DNA of 64,000 nt from Orthonyx spaldingii. Taxonomy: Eukaryota; Chordata; Aves; Passeriformes; Orthonychidae. The notes below the pieces were generated by a model that was not told the DNA's origin, searched no databases, and saw only the letters and a list, made by a program, of their open reading frames with translations. The stretch is from assembly GCA_013397795.1 (NCBI GenBank), contig VZTJ01005225.1, positions 1 through 64,000 on the forward strand, given 5' to 3'. Of this stretch, positions 26,856-38,027 are shown piece by piece. The position numbers were made by a program, and so were the translations under genes. How positions within the stretch are numbered: position 1 is the first letter of the stretch; every line of letters starts with the position of its first letter.

Positions 26856-29800
26856 TGCATGCTTAGGGACATGTAAGGAGTTTGTGAATAGCAGTTCCAG
26901 ATTTTCAAACTCAAATCAGTATTTTAATCATTAAACTGTCTTCCTCTCTTCCCCACTGATACATTTCTGAAATGTATTTTATCAGTCTATGATCACTTGC
27001 TGATTTAACAATAAAGAGCATATCAGGTGAAAACCATGGGTATTTAATTTCACATCCGTAAGTGGCATTACAGGAAAGAATCTGCTTCTGAAAGACAAAT
27101 CTTGCTTATATCTACTAGTAATTTGGCAGATGGCTGACATCACTTTTGCTTGCTTTTTCAAATAATTATGTAGCTAGGTAATCACTGTATAAATCAAAGA
27201 ATGAACTAAACTGAAAGAAGATCTAAGGGATCCACATGTACTTACGGCGATGAATCATCATTATGTGCTCTTTATAAAACCCCATCTGCTGTTAGGTTGC
27301 TACTGCCAGCAAATTTTATTACAAATACTACTTTTATAAAACACCTAATCCACTACCTTCAATATGAGTTCAAAGAATTATGGTATAGAAGTGTATATTA
27401 TGCATGTTATGCAACTCAGAATATATTTATCAGGGCAGTAATAATACATTTGAATTCATCTTAACACAGAGCAGGCAGAACAATAATGTAAGCATCTATC
27501 TCCTGGTTCACAGGACTGAACTGAGAATAAAAGTGATACACTGCAGGCATATCATTTCCAGGTAAATAAAATAATCCCCGTAAAAATTCAATCTCTGTAA
27601 AAAAAAAACAAACAAAAAACTTTAATCATCCAGGAAATATCCACTCAGTTATATCTTTGTGAGTAAAGGGAATATAATAAAGCCTTAGGATCCTAAACAG
27701 AGACACCTTAATGGGAAAATATCTTTAAATACTGTTGAATACTTTCATAACATATATCACCTTGCTAGTATAAACCACTCAGTTAAATAGTTTCTATGAG
27801 GTCCATCCCATTTAGTTTGAATTTTATATTTGATATGAAAAAAGCATCTTATATGCAGCTAATGCCCAAGTAATCATGAGGTAGAGACATTATTACCTCA
27901 CTAAATTCCTCTGGCCAGGACAGGAGGAGTTAACTATAAACTATATTTTCAGTCTAACCAAATTTCAGTGTAGTGTCTATTGGGAATTTTTATGTAGCAT
28001 TCACTGTTAAGACACTGCTGTTGACAATCAGCCTTTTTAGAGTCTTGCTAAATGCCTATCCCTTATCTTCTTATCCATTCCTAGAGTTTTTGTCTTGGCA
28101 AAAATACATTTCCTGTTCAGTTTCCTAAGCTTTGCAGTGTAGCCACATGCATTCTATTAGGACATAGCTCTCTTTTCAGATTAATAAATCAATCTTATAT
28201 TTGATTTTATAGGTACCTCAATAGTTGTTTTGAGGCTACATGATTATCAGTATTAATAGGAAAGATATGTGTGTTAAGATCCATCAACTGCACCATGTGT
28301 TATGTTGTAGGAAACTGAAAGAAAGGTTAAATCTATGTATGTTTAATAGAAGTTTCAGACAGTAAAATAGTAATAACTGCATGGCATTTTCAGTCCTCTA
28401 TGTAGGTTTGAATTTTGGAATAATGTGTGCTTCACTTCTGCCATTATTGTACATTTATGATAGGGCTGTTTGTATAGGGCTTGCAAATAAAAAGTATTGA
28501 TAATGTGTGATGGAGAAATGATAGTGCCCCCTTATTCCCCAAAGTTTAGAGCTACCAGAAAATAGCTGATCCTCACTTGCTTATGTGGACAGTGTTCCAT
28601 TAAAAAACTTCAACAAGAACTGGATGGCATTAACACACAACCCTACTAAACTCTATATCATTACAAGCCAACAGTCCTGGGAGGAATACTATTCCACTTA
28701 CCTGAAATATAGTGAACATCTTTCCTCCTAGGTGATACACTTAGCTTACCAGTAATGTGCTAAGCATCATGCTTATATTAAACGTTATGCTTATACTATT
28801 TCTGCCCTCTCTATTAAAACCTACAGCTTTGTAGGCACTAGGGAGTTTTCTATCTATATGATTTTCCATATCTGTTGGATAAATTAGAGATCCAAATGCA
28901 AAATTTAGAGCTCATAAACATTAGATGGATTTGTGAGTGACAATCCCTGGAGGGCTTTAGGTCCATAAACTAATGAGACATAAATATAGTGGAGTAAGGA
29001 AGGGTATTTTTATCTGTGATATACAAACTAGTTCCAAACTTGTTCAGGTCATTACTGGAGAACTATATGCATTTTCCTAACATCAGCATTACAAAATTTT
29101 GCAAGATTATTAACATCTTTAAAAACTAATATATTATTAATTGGAATTGTAAGGGGAAAGTGATTTGGCATTCTTTTTTAAAACTTTGTAGTCATAAAAT
29201 AAGTAAAATAGGCATTGCTTTCCACTAATTGTCATGTAAAGACTTAGACTGGAAAGGGAATAATGCCTTCCAGTGTAAGATGAGGTGTTAGCATTTTGTG
29301 ACACATGGCATCCCTGTTAGTGAAGGGAGAGGCACGACACAAAAGCAATAATGGTTTTGCTCTATGTCATGCCACAAGGTAGCAGTGTTGTGGTACAATC
29401 TTGATAATTTTCTGATGCAAGTCACTGAGCGTGGGATCAGTTCTGTTTCTATCAAAATCAACAGAAGTTTTGCTGTCGACTTCTGAGGACTCTTTCCAAT
29501 ATAACCAGTGAAACCTCACTTAAAGGCTTTGTTTGCAATGTGTCAATTAATATCGTAATCCCTACTACATAATACTTCATTGAGTCATTATTGGACAAAT
29601 ACTGAAACAGTTAAAAGAACAGAAAAAACTTCTAATCAGTGCAAAAAAGTATAAGTTGATTTTGTTTTCTTTGTTCCTGCTTTTTTCTAGTATCTGTGAA
29701 AGTGAAAATTCCTACCAAAAAAAAGTGGAAATGTGAAAAAAGTGACTAATAGAGTAATTAAGTTAGCTTTTTATTCCATTAGTAGGAATTTGAGAATACT

Positions 29801-29966
29801 GTTCAGGCAAGCAGTTTTCAATATATGCTTTTTTATTAGCTACTTTTTCTGGTTTTGAAGGCATGTGTAATCAGATATGAAGGCTTTTTTGTCCTGAAGA
29901 TCAAATATTGTGGAAGATCAATTGTTGTCTGGCGAAAATAAACATTAGTTCTATTTTATTTTTTTA

Positions 29967-30412
29967 ATGGTTTGGGTTGAAAAGAGATCTTGATGATGAT
30001 CCAGTTCCAACCTCCCTGGCATGGGCAGGGACACCTTCCACTACACCAGGTTGCTCAGAGCTCCACCCAAACTACCCTTGAGATGGGGCATCCACAACTT
30101 TCCTGGGCAATATGTCCAGTACGTCAACACAATCACAATAAATAATTTTCCCCTAATATCTAATCTAAACCTACTCTCTTTCAATTTGAACCCATTCCAC
30201 TAAGTCCTGTCACCACCTGCTCTTGCAAACAGTCTTGCCCCATTTTTCCTGTAAGTTCCCTTCAGGTACTGGAAGGCCACAATTAAGTCATTCCAAAGCC
30301 TTCTCTTTTCCAGGCTGAACAATCCCAATTGTTTCAGCCTTTCCCCATAGGAGAGGTGCTTCACCCCTCTGATCAATTCAGTGGTTCTCCTCTGGAGTTA
30401 TTCTAACACAAT
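29967..30412 (-). mobile_element. CR1 LINE, 3' fragment (minus strand)
   Basis: Read on the plus strand this is the reverse complement of a CR1 3' UTR and adjacent sequence: GATCCAGTTCCAACCTCC, CATGGGCAGGGACACCTTCC, CTACACCAGGTTGCTCAGAG, then CCTTCTCTTTTCCAGGCTGAACAA and GGTTCTCCTCTGG. The 3' end of the element is at the left, next to a T-rich stretch. Only about 445 bp survive and no reverse-transcriptase frame is included. A 9-bp inverted repeat (TAACACAAT at 30404-30412 and ATTGTGTTA at 30420-30428) sits at the truncated 5' side. Confidence 0.95.
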
Positions 30413-31598
30413 TTCAGCTATTGTGTTAACACAAGTAGTTGCTTTCAACTAAGCAGCAAAGTATTTTTCTTTCCAGAGGAAGTCTTTTTTCCTGGACTTC
30501 TGGATGTTGCTGGCAATTCATTTTCACTAGAGGTGAAGAGACCCACTGCTTCAGATTCTTTCATGCTCATGAATAGTATAATGTAAAGAGAAATATTCAG
30601 GATTATTAGTTTACACAGGGACATGTGGATGAAAAAAAGTGTCAGGCGTTTATGACAGAAATAAGGACTATTCTAGTAAAAATGCTAAGGCCTGCCAATT
30701 GCCATCATTCTATCAGTATACAGACAACAAAGCTTTGTGGTGTGGTCTATGGATTTTTATTGGCATGAAATTAATACTATAAACTACACATAAGTGGCAA
30801 AGTGATGAAGGATTAGAGAAGATCAGGACAGATGGTCCAGGCTGTCTTCTGCATGGAAATTCCCCACACATATGGGATACTAAAGGTGAATGAAGAAGCA
30901 TTTATTGATTACTTTCAAGGTTGCTTGTTAGCACACCCTTATAAGAATATGTTTTCCATTGCTTGTTTTTCTGCAGTATCTGACACATTAGGTCTGAAAC
31001 ATTCAGATGGTGATGATAAAAGTCTATAAAGGTGAAATTATGTGCAAAATCATCTATACAGATCAGCCTCATTTGCCAAAATGACAAATCTTTTGCTTCC
31101 AGGGACCGTAGGGAAATGTTGGTTTGACTAGATATCAAATAGCAAGGAAATTGGGAACTGTTTTGTCATGACACTTTACAACATCCATTATCTACACGTT
31201 TTGAATCACATATGGTGTCTTTCGTCACCCTTGTGAAAACAAGCTCTTGTCTGAATCTCAGTGCATCAAAAGAGAGTCATAGTACTCTGACATGCTAAAT
31301 TCAATTAGGATTATCTCTGTACCAAACATATGCAAAAAATAAGCAACAAAAGGAGAAAGAGGCAAACAATACTCCCTCTGCTTGCTACTGGGAGACCATT
31401 TTGGCATCAGAGCTGGGACTAAAATGAAGTGGCAAATTCCAGATATGTTTATAAGACTTTCTCTGCTAGGTAAAAGGAGGGCAGCGAGGAGTGAAAGGTA
31501 AGGGTAAATAAAAGAGAAAAACAACTTGGGCAAAAATATATGGGCAGGACAGGAAGAGAGGGTGAAGGCAATACTTGGAACAGAACAATAAGAGGAGG
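30413..31598. other. Non-coding DNA between CR1 and LTR
   Basis: No gene is recognised. A minus-strand 158-codon open frame (31258-31734) runs from here into the neighbouring LTR; because it crosses the repeat boundary and has no recognisable domain it is not annotated as a gene. Confidence 0.55.
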
Positions 31599-32372
31599 TG
31601 TGGTGGGTTGACCCTGGCTGGACACCAGATGCCCACCAAAGCTGCTCTATCACTCCTCTCCTCAGCTGGACAGGGGAGAGAAAACATAACAAAAGGCTCG
31701 TGGGTTGACATAAGGACAGGGAGCCATCACTCACAAATTAACATCAGGAGGAAAAGCTTGACTTGAGGAAATTAATTTAATAATTTAATAAATTTTAATT
31801 TATTACCAAGCATATCAGAGTAGGATAATGAGAAATAAACCCCAATTTTAAAACACCTTTCCCCTACCTCTCCCTTCCTCTCAGGAACCACTTCACTCCT
31901 GATTTTCTCTGCTTCCTCTCCCCCACTGGCCTGGAACCTGCTGCAGCAAAGGGTTCCCACAGCGTCACAACCTCCTTCAGGCATCCACCTGCTCTGGAAT
32001 GGTGCCCTCCATGGGCTGTAGGGGCACACCTTCCTCCTTATGGTCTTCATGCAGAGGAATCTCAGCTCTGGAGCCTGGAGCACCTCCTTCCCCTGCTTCT
32101 GCACTGACCTTGCTGTCTGCAGAGCTGTTTCTCACACATATTCTTGCTCCTCTCTCTGGCTGCTGTTCTGCTGCAATTTTCTTTATCCCTCGTCTTAAAA
32201 GAGAGACATTGCCACTGATGCTGGTGGGCCCAGCCTTGGCCAGTGACAGGTCTGTCTTGGAGCTGTCTGGCATTGGCTTCAATGGACGCAGGGGAAGCTT
32301 CTAGAGGCTTCTTTCTGAACCAACCCTTGAAGTCTGCCTGACACAAAAACCCTGACATGAAAACCCAGTATG
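31599..32372 (-). mobile_element. Solo LTR of an avian endogenous retrovirus (minus strand)
   Basis: The left edge carries the block I recognise from a very common bird LTR, here reverse-complemented: TGGTGGGTTGACCCTGGCTG, CACCAGATGCCCACCAAAGC, CTCCTCAGCTGGACAGGGGA, then AGGACAGGGAG. The right part carries the matching U3 blocks: CCAGCCTTGGCCAGTGACAG, TTGGAGCTGTCTGGCATTGG and GACGCAGGGGAAGCTTCTAG. The element therefore reads right to left. No internal gag/pol sequence follows on either side, so it appears to be a solo LTR left by recombination. Outer bases are degraded and I found no convincing target duplication, so ends are uncertain by several bases. Open frames inside it are incidental. 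Confidence 0.85.
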
Positions 32373-35300
32373 GGAGTTTATAAGTGACCTAGGCATTAAA
32401 AGAAATCAGAAATTATCAGGAAGTAAAGGGGCAGGGTGATAAAAATAGTCTGCCCTTTGCAATTACTTAAGCAGTTATACTGTAGTGAAAAAATACCCAT
32501 GAAAATGGTTACAGATAGGTTGTGTCAAGGTCCTGTGTTCCCAGCTGGGGTCCAGGTCCCCTAATCATTGTGACAGATCAGAACAGTCAGTATGTGAACA
32601 TAAAACCCTATCACAGGGCAGGTGTGTAATGGGAACAAATCGTAAAGATATTCTTGGCACTGCATAACTATTATGTCTTGACTCTGCAAAGTTTCTATTT
32701 TTTTTACCACAGCTGTTTTTTTCTGGATGTAACAACGTGTATGTTCAGTTAAAGATAATTGGATCCTCTATGTTCATCCCTGCAAGATTTCATTAAAGAG
32801 AAGGACTTACAGAGCCACCCTAATAACTTGACTGTGCAACACCAATTCAGGGACAGACAGATGGCTAAAAGAAAAAAATCCAGACTTTTATCAGCAAAAC
32901 TTGTGATTTTAAGTTTATTATAATTATCCTAATCTCCTTTGAACAGCAGTGATTTCAGTTTGTTATGTATTCTAGTTAGCTAGCTCAGGTAACAAACACA
33001 AATCAGTTTGTTTTCTTTTTTCTATATAAAAGTATGTCAATTTTGTAAATGAGAAAAGGGAAATAAAAAGGTACAACTTTTAATAAACACTAAAGTACAG
33101 TTAGCTTCTATTTTTTTTCTTAGTCAGTCACACAGTCTCTTTTTCTCCAGCATATGATTTATAAAAGGATTCTATCTCATTTTTATTGTAATAATTATTT
33201 TTATGTGTGTATACACAGATTTACAAAGCAATATATTACAATTAAACATATACACACAGTGGCAATTTTTGAGCCGTGAATTATAACATTGAGTTTTGCA
33301 CCAGTGTAGCCCAATGCATTTAACTCACTCATGGTAGACAGTTCTTCAGAAAGAGCATGTGGAGATGTTGCTTGCTAGGAGCCTTAAAAACAATTTCTTT
33401 TATAAAATTAGATTTCAAAATAATCATACAGTGGCCTTGTGTTTTTTAATAGACATATGCAGCATTTATTGAAGACTCTATATCAAATCTCACTTGAAAA
33501 GCTGTGAACTGTGAGTTGTTCATTTTGTTGCTCCTCAGTTTTGACACAATTTCAATTATAAAGTCACCCTAGAATCCCTGTCTCTCTGTAAACACTTCCT
33601 GTTTATGCCTGGGCAACTCTGTTTTCTTCAGTGGGCTTCCATAAATAAAATGGATAATCAGTTGTGGTCAATCAGTAGAGCAGAACTGATCACAGTGGCA
33701 CTACAAGAGGTTGGTTAGCTAAAACTGATTACCTGTTAGTTAGGAGAGTAGATCTTGTTGGCTGATACATATTATTTTACTATTTCAGTAACACCGAATA
33801 TGCAGATCTCGTTGCTAGTTAGGTAGGGGGTCTTCAAGACAATTGATGTGGCTGAAGTAAAAAAATACTGACTTGATAGATGCAAATCTTTCTTGAAAGT
33901 ACTGTAAATGAGTCCCTTGATAGACTAACATGCAAAGACTTGTTAAAAGCTTTGGATTTGTATGAAATCCAAAACAGAATTCCTGACACTTCCAAGCATC
34001 AGACTCCCCTGAAATTTGGTGTAGTTTGCTTAACAACATTTTTGAAGGATGGCAGGATCCTGACACAAAAGATTTGTGTATCTGTATGTGTGTTTGTGTG
34101 TGTGAAGTTGCTAATAGAAACCTGTTCTTCTCTGTTTACTGAGTTATCGCTTTGAAAGGCAGAAGCATAATCAGAAAAATATTCTACAGAGCATAAAAAG
34201 ATTTTGCTGGTAGAAGTATAAAGGACAGGCATCTCTTTTTCACAGGGAACCCCTAGGATATTGCACGGTATGGAGCAGGAAAGGATGAGAGGTATTTGCC
34301 TGGGAATCTGATAAGTTATTTTCAATTTCTAGTCTCTATTTATTTAATCTTCTGGGGAAGTAATTTCTTTGGAAAATGGGAAACCTGTCTGTGACAGTGC
34401 TTTTGATTGTCCCCTTTGAGAAAAGTCAAGTTTTGTTTCCCAATTTTGACTGTATTCATGTCTGGTAAGAGTCTGAATTCTCTACTTACCAGAGACAATG
34501 TATTTCTATTAGTAGAGAGAAAGGGAGACCCTCACTCTGGACGATCTTTGAACTCTGGGCTCACCTTTTTCTTGTCTTCTTTCCCACTTCTCTATTACTT
34601 AACTATTCAACACAAAGTAGCAATTTACTTTTACTGAGAAGCTGATTTAATCCCCTCTTTCATTCACCCTGCCAATCTTTCCTCAAACTCACTAGCGGGT
34701 AGCCTTATGGCCTTAATTTGAGATTGATTGTATGTAATCTCCTCAAACCTCAAGCCTAGCCTTTTGCACTGAAGCAAACCAGTGTTCGGCAAAACTCACC
34801 ACACCTTCCTCCTATGCCCTGCAGGACCAGAAGTTTTTTGCAGGAACAAGTTGGATAAGAAGCTTTGATGCATGATGTAACTCGCCGTTGTACTAAGTAT
34901 GCTTAATTGACAAAACCTCAACTTCAATAATAAAATTCTAACTATCCAAAATATGACCTTGCAATTTCAATAATATTGCCTTTCATCTTAGTCACCAAAA
35001 AATACATAAAATACTTTTACATCCTGCATTTTGGAAATGTGATTAGTTTTTATGAACACAGTTTTATATCTCCAACTCACTGGGTTTTTAAATCATAAGT
35101 CTTGCATTATTAACTTTCCCACTTGTCAAAAACTTAAGTTACCTTTTTCAAAAGTAGGGTTTTTTCCTGGTATCTCTATGGAATAACACAAATACAAAGC
35201 AAAGTTTGAAGACAATAGGAGAAAAAATAAAGGAATTCTCATTATAACAGTTAATGCTCTAGTATACCTTTTAAAATTTAAATTAAAATTTGTGACTTGG

Positions 35301-36154
35301 GGGACATCACTTGATAATTTTTCATTGGTTGGTATTGGCAAGAAAATTCATAAGACCCTGATATAATTTTAAAGGCAAAAATTTATTTTCTGCAGTTCTC
35401 TCTAAAATCTCAGCAGCCATTCTGTGCAATTTTGTGAAGTGTATCAGAAATATAAGGATATTAATGAAATTCTGTATTTCTCTAGAAATGTGTAAACCCA
35501 CATAAGAAATATCTACAAGTCCTTTTCAGTCACTGTCTAACCCTGGAAATGCTGTAAGACCATTATTGTGTATTTTTTTAATGATCAGATAGCCTTACCA
35601 GTGAAATTCTGTCCCTATATGTGCCTATGACTACATAAGCCTGAAACATTATCAGACTTTATTAAAATACGTTTTACAAGGACTATAATAAGTAGAAGTA
35701 TAATAAGTAGAAGTAGAGCTTTGTGCTTCCTGTCTGAAAACTCCAATAGATATTTTAAAGAACATCTAATAGACTAACCCCAAGAGACAGAAAAAATGCC
35801 TTCCCATTTTAGCTAAAGGTAGTTAGATAATTCACTTATAGTCTCATACCCACCTGAAAGGTTCTGAACATACCAATCCTATCCTGCAGGCCAATTCTAA
35901 CTCCTGTAATAACAAAGTTAGAAGACTCCCTTAGTCTTGCTCACTGAAACCATTTTACTTTACAGAGAATAATTAAAGGTTTACTGGGATACAGAAGAGA
36001 AAGAGAAAACGGTGAACTTGCTTGCTAACGAGTGGGAAGTAGAGTTGCATAGCAAGGGAACCTAAGTTTTATTCTTTCTTCAGTTAAGGTCTGCAGATTT
36101 TAGGTTAAGTGTTAGCTCAGTCTGGAAGAGGAATCTGCAACTTCTTCATAAAGA
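32373..36154. other. AT-rich non-coding DNA
   Basis: No gene is recognised. A C/G-richer stretch at about 32520-32640 directly beyond the LTR could be more repeat-derived material but matches nothing I know. A TG-rich simple repeat lies at 34084-34104 and a 15-bp tandem duplication at 35684-35713. The stretch 34740-34960 ends in AATAATAAAA after several CpG-containing words and could be an old repeat, unproven. Confidence 0.5.
35684..35713 (+). repeat. 15-bp perfect tandem duplication
   Basis: TATAATAAGTAGAAG occurs twice head to tail and is followed by a partial third match (TAGAG). It is non-coding and probably replication slippage. Confidence 0.9.
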
Positions 36155-36680
36155 TGTTGTCCCAAACACCTCTGACTATGCAATCCTGTGGATTTTTCTT
36201 GCACCTAGCTACCAGGGAGCAGCAAGGCCAGGCTGCTCCAAAGGGAAGGGTTGCTGGGAGCTGAGTGTAACAACATCAGCCTCATTAGGTAGCACCCCTC
36301 CCCTCCCCTGCCCAGCCTAAACCATAACCACAAGTGGGGGCAGTGGTCACCTCACCCAGTTTACTCTGGACTTTGGGGGACAGATGGCAAGGGTAGCCAA
36401 GAGCTGTCAGCAACAGTGACTCAGATGCCTTGCTGGTATTCAAATATGGTTCTGAGTCAATCATCTGACTCCATAAACAGCAGACAGCCCAGGGCCTGCG
36501 GAGCTCTCTGGCGTGGTAGCGGGCTGCACACCAGGATCTTCCCTTGAGCAGGGATGCCTCCCAAGGTTGCTCTTAGAGCTTGAGAGATTTCTTGCCACAG
36601 CAAATTCTTGGTGATTGATATAGCATGCTAAACTTTAAAATCTTAGTAAGTGATATAAAGGACTGACTGTGCACATATAA
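36155..36680 (+). mobile_element. Probable LTR remnant
   Basis: The segment is clearly GC-richer than its flanks, with CTCCCCTCCCCTGCCCAGCC, a TATA-like CCATAAACAGCAGACAGCCC at about 36472, and a following CpG-containing leader-like block (GCGGAGCTCTCTGGCGTGGT; GAGCAGGGATGCCTCCCAAG; GAGAGATTTCTTGCCACAGC). The arrangement and wording resemble U3-R-U5 of avian LTRs I have seen, read left to right. No target duplication was found, and both limits are approximate; the 5' limit is placed at a TGTTGT near 36155. Alternative: an unrelated single-copy GC-rich patch. Confidence 0.5.
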
Positions 36681-36910
36681 TCTTTTAGACATAAACTGTT
36701 GACCAAGTCATGGCAATGTATCTGAAATATGGGAGAAAAAATCTGTATTGAGATCTTGATTGGTACAGACTACAGATTCATAAACGGATCTTTTCTCCTA
36801 TGCTTTATAATATCAATTCCTTCCTAACATATTAGCTGAGAAAACCACAAGGGTAAACACAAAGTAACAATAAAATCTGAACAGTGCAGTAAGTAACTCC
36901 CTAACAGATG

Positions 36911-37215
36911 ATCACAGAATCACAGAATACGCTGTGTTAGAAGGGACACACAAAGATCGTCAAGTCAAACTCCTCATCCTGCACAGCATCATCCCCAAGA
37001 GTCACATCATGTACCTGAGGGTATTGTCCAAACACTTCTTGAACTCTGTCAGGCTTGGTGCTGTGACCTCTTCCCTGGGGAGGCTGTTCCAGTGCCCAAT
37101 CACCCTCTGGGTGAAAAGCCTTTTTCTAATATCCAACCTAAATCTCCACTGACACTTCAGAACATTCTCTCAGGTCTTGTCACTGGTCACCACAGAGAAG
37201 AGATCAGTGCCTGCC
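36911..37215 (-). mobile_element. CR1 LINE (minus strand), 3' part, left of an LTR insertion
   Basis: Begins with the reverse complement of the CR1 terminus (ATCACAGAATCACAGAAT) and continues through CR1 3' UTR sequence such as CCAGTGCCCAATCACCCTCT and GGGTGAAAAGCCTTTTTCTA, up to AGAGATCAGTGCCTGCC. There it is cut by the LTR at 37216-37731. The same CR1 resumes in register at 37732, so these are two halves of one copy. The CR1 insertion therefore predates the LTR insertion. Confidence 0.96.
37210..37215 (+). repeat. Left target-site duplication of LTR
   Basis: CCTGCC here is repeated at 37732-37737 on the other side of the LTR. The duplicated bases belong to the interrupted CR1 (GTGCCTGCC followed by CCTCC in uninterrupted copies). 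The exact length may be 5 or 6 bp because the LTR end itself is ambiguous by one base. Confidence 0.75.
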
Positions 37216-37731
37216 TGTTGGGGTAGCTGAGCCCATCCCAGGACGTTGGTGGGACAGCTCCGCTGAATGAAACCACCCCTTGGAAAGCGAAATGGTCTCT
37301 CCCCGAGTTGCCTTACCTGGATATGTTAATTCTCCTATATTGATTAACCGTAACCTGTCTCCTGACCCTAACCCTTGCTCCTTCTGTATCCCCCCGCCTC
37401 CCTCTCCACCCCTGTGCCCCCTGCCCTCTGGCTGGTGCCCTATAACAAGGGTTTTGCAAGGCCATTCAGCCTCTTTCGCCTCTGGACCCCCTCAGGAATA
37501 AAGTGTCTTGGGACTCCATGCATCTGAACCCTATGTTAAACCCTGGTAACACACGAGCCATCTAGCTGGGGGGAGGTGGATACCTGCCAGAACACCGGCT
37601 GGGGTAAGGGACAGAACTGTCTGCACAGTACCTGGCTGTACTGGCCAGAGTGGTCTTCCGGAGCCTTCAAGACACTCCTGGTATAGCAGAAGCTTCCAGC
37701 CGCCCCACACCTCCCCCCCGGGACTGCGTTA
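37216..37731 (+). mobile_element. Solo LTR inserted into a CR1
   Basis: A block of about 516 bp starting TGTTGGGGTAGC interrupts a continuous CR1. It contains a TATA-like TATAACA at 37441-37447 and AATAAA at 37497-37502 about 50 bp later, giving a plausible + strand U3-R-U5 order, with very C-rich U3 sequence just before (CCCCCCGCCTCCCTCTCC). Flanking CCTGCC copies mark the target duplication. The right end reads GCGTTA rather than a canonical CA, so the last bases have mutated or the boundary is off by a base or two. No internal retroviral sequence is present. Frames inside are not genes. Confidence 0.85.
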
Positions 37732-38027
37732 CCTGCCCCTCCTCTTCCCCTCATGAGGAAGTTGTAACTGCAATGAGATCTCCCCTCAGCTTCCTCTTCT
37801 CCAGGCTGAACAGACCAAGTGAACTCAGCCACTCCTCATATGGCTTCCCCTCGAGGCCCTTCAACATCCTCATTGCCCTTCTTTGAACACTCTCTAATAG
37901 TTTAATGTCTTTTTTAAATTGCAGTGACCAAAACTGCACACAATGCTCAAGGTGAGGTTGCACCAGTGCAGAGCAGAGAGGGACAATCCCCTCTTTTGAC
38001 CAGCTGACGATGCTGTGCTTGATGACA
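37732..38027 (-). mobile_element. CR1 LINE (minus strand), 5'-ward part, right of the LTR
   Basis: Resumes the CR1 interrupted at 37215: CCTCTTCCCCTCATGAGGAA, CTCCAGGCTGAACAGACCAA, CCACTCCTCATATGGCTTCC, CTCTCTAATAGTTTAATGTC, AAAACTGCACACAATGCTCA, and finally GACGATGCTGTGCTTGATGA, after which similarity ends (5' truncation). The first six bases are the second copy of the target duplication. A minus-strand frame at 37751-37963 (PHLEHCVQFWSLQFKKDIKL) is the C-terminal end of CR1 ORF2 and is truncated. Confidence 0.96.

Larger units (their letters stand above)
24471..29966. other. AT-rich non-coding DNA
   Basis: No gene or transposon is recognised. Minor features are an A-run near 25989-26001, a perfect 22-bp tandem duplication (26241-26284), a nearby repeated CACTTCTTTCAGAA word (about 26175-26218) that also forms a 9-bp inverted repeat, an (AG)n run at 26841-26855, and an A/C-rich run near 27598-27620. 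Confidence 0.55.

Noticed and set aside
31258..31734. 158-codon minus-strand open frame
   Set aside because: It crosses from non-repeat DNA into an LTR, has no recognisable domain, and is best explained by chance.
34740..34960. Possible LTR tail (CpG words followed by AATAATAAAA)
   Set aside because: No TATA-like box, target duplication or known LTR block could be found with it.
37280..37886. Frames of 73-98 codons on both strands
   Set aside because: They lie in the LTR and the CR1 it interrupts. Only the minus-strand CR1 ORF2 tail at 37751-37963 has biological meaning and is covered by the CR1 entry.
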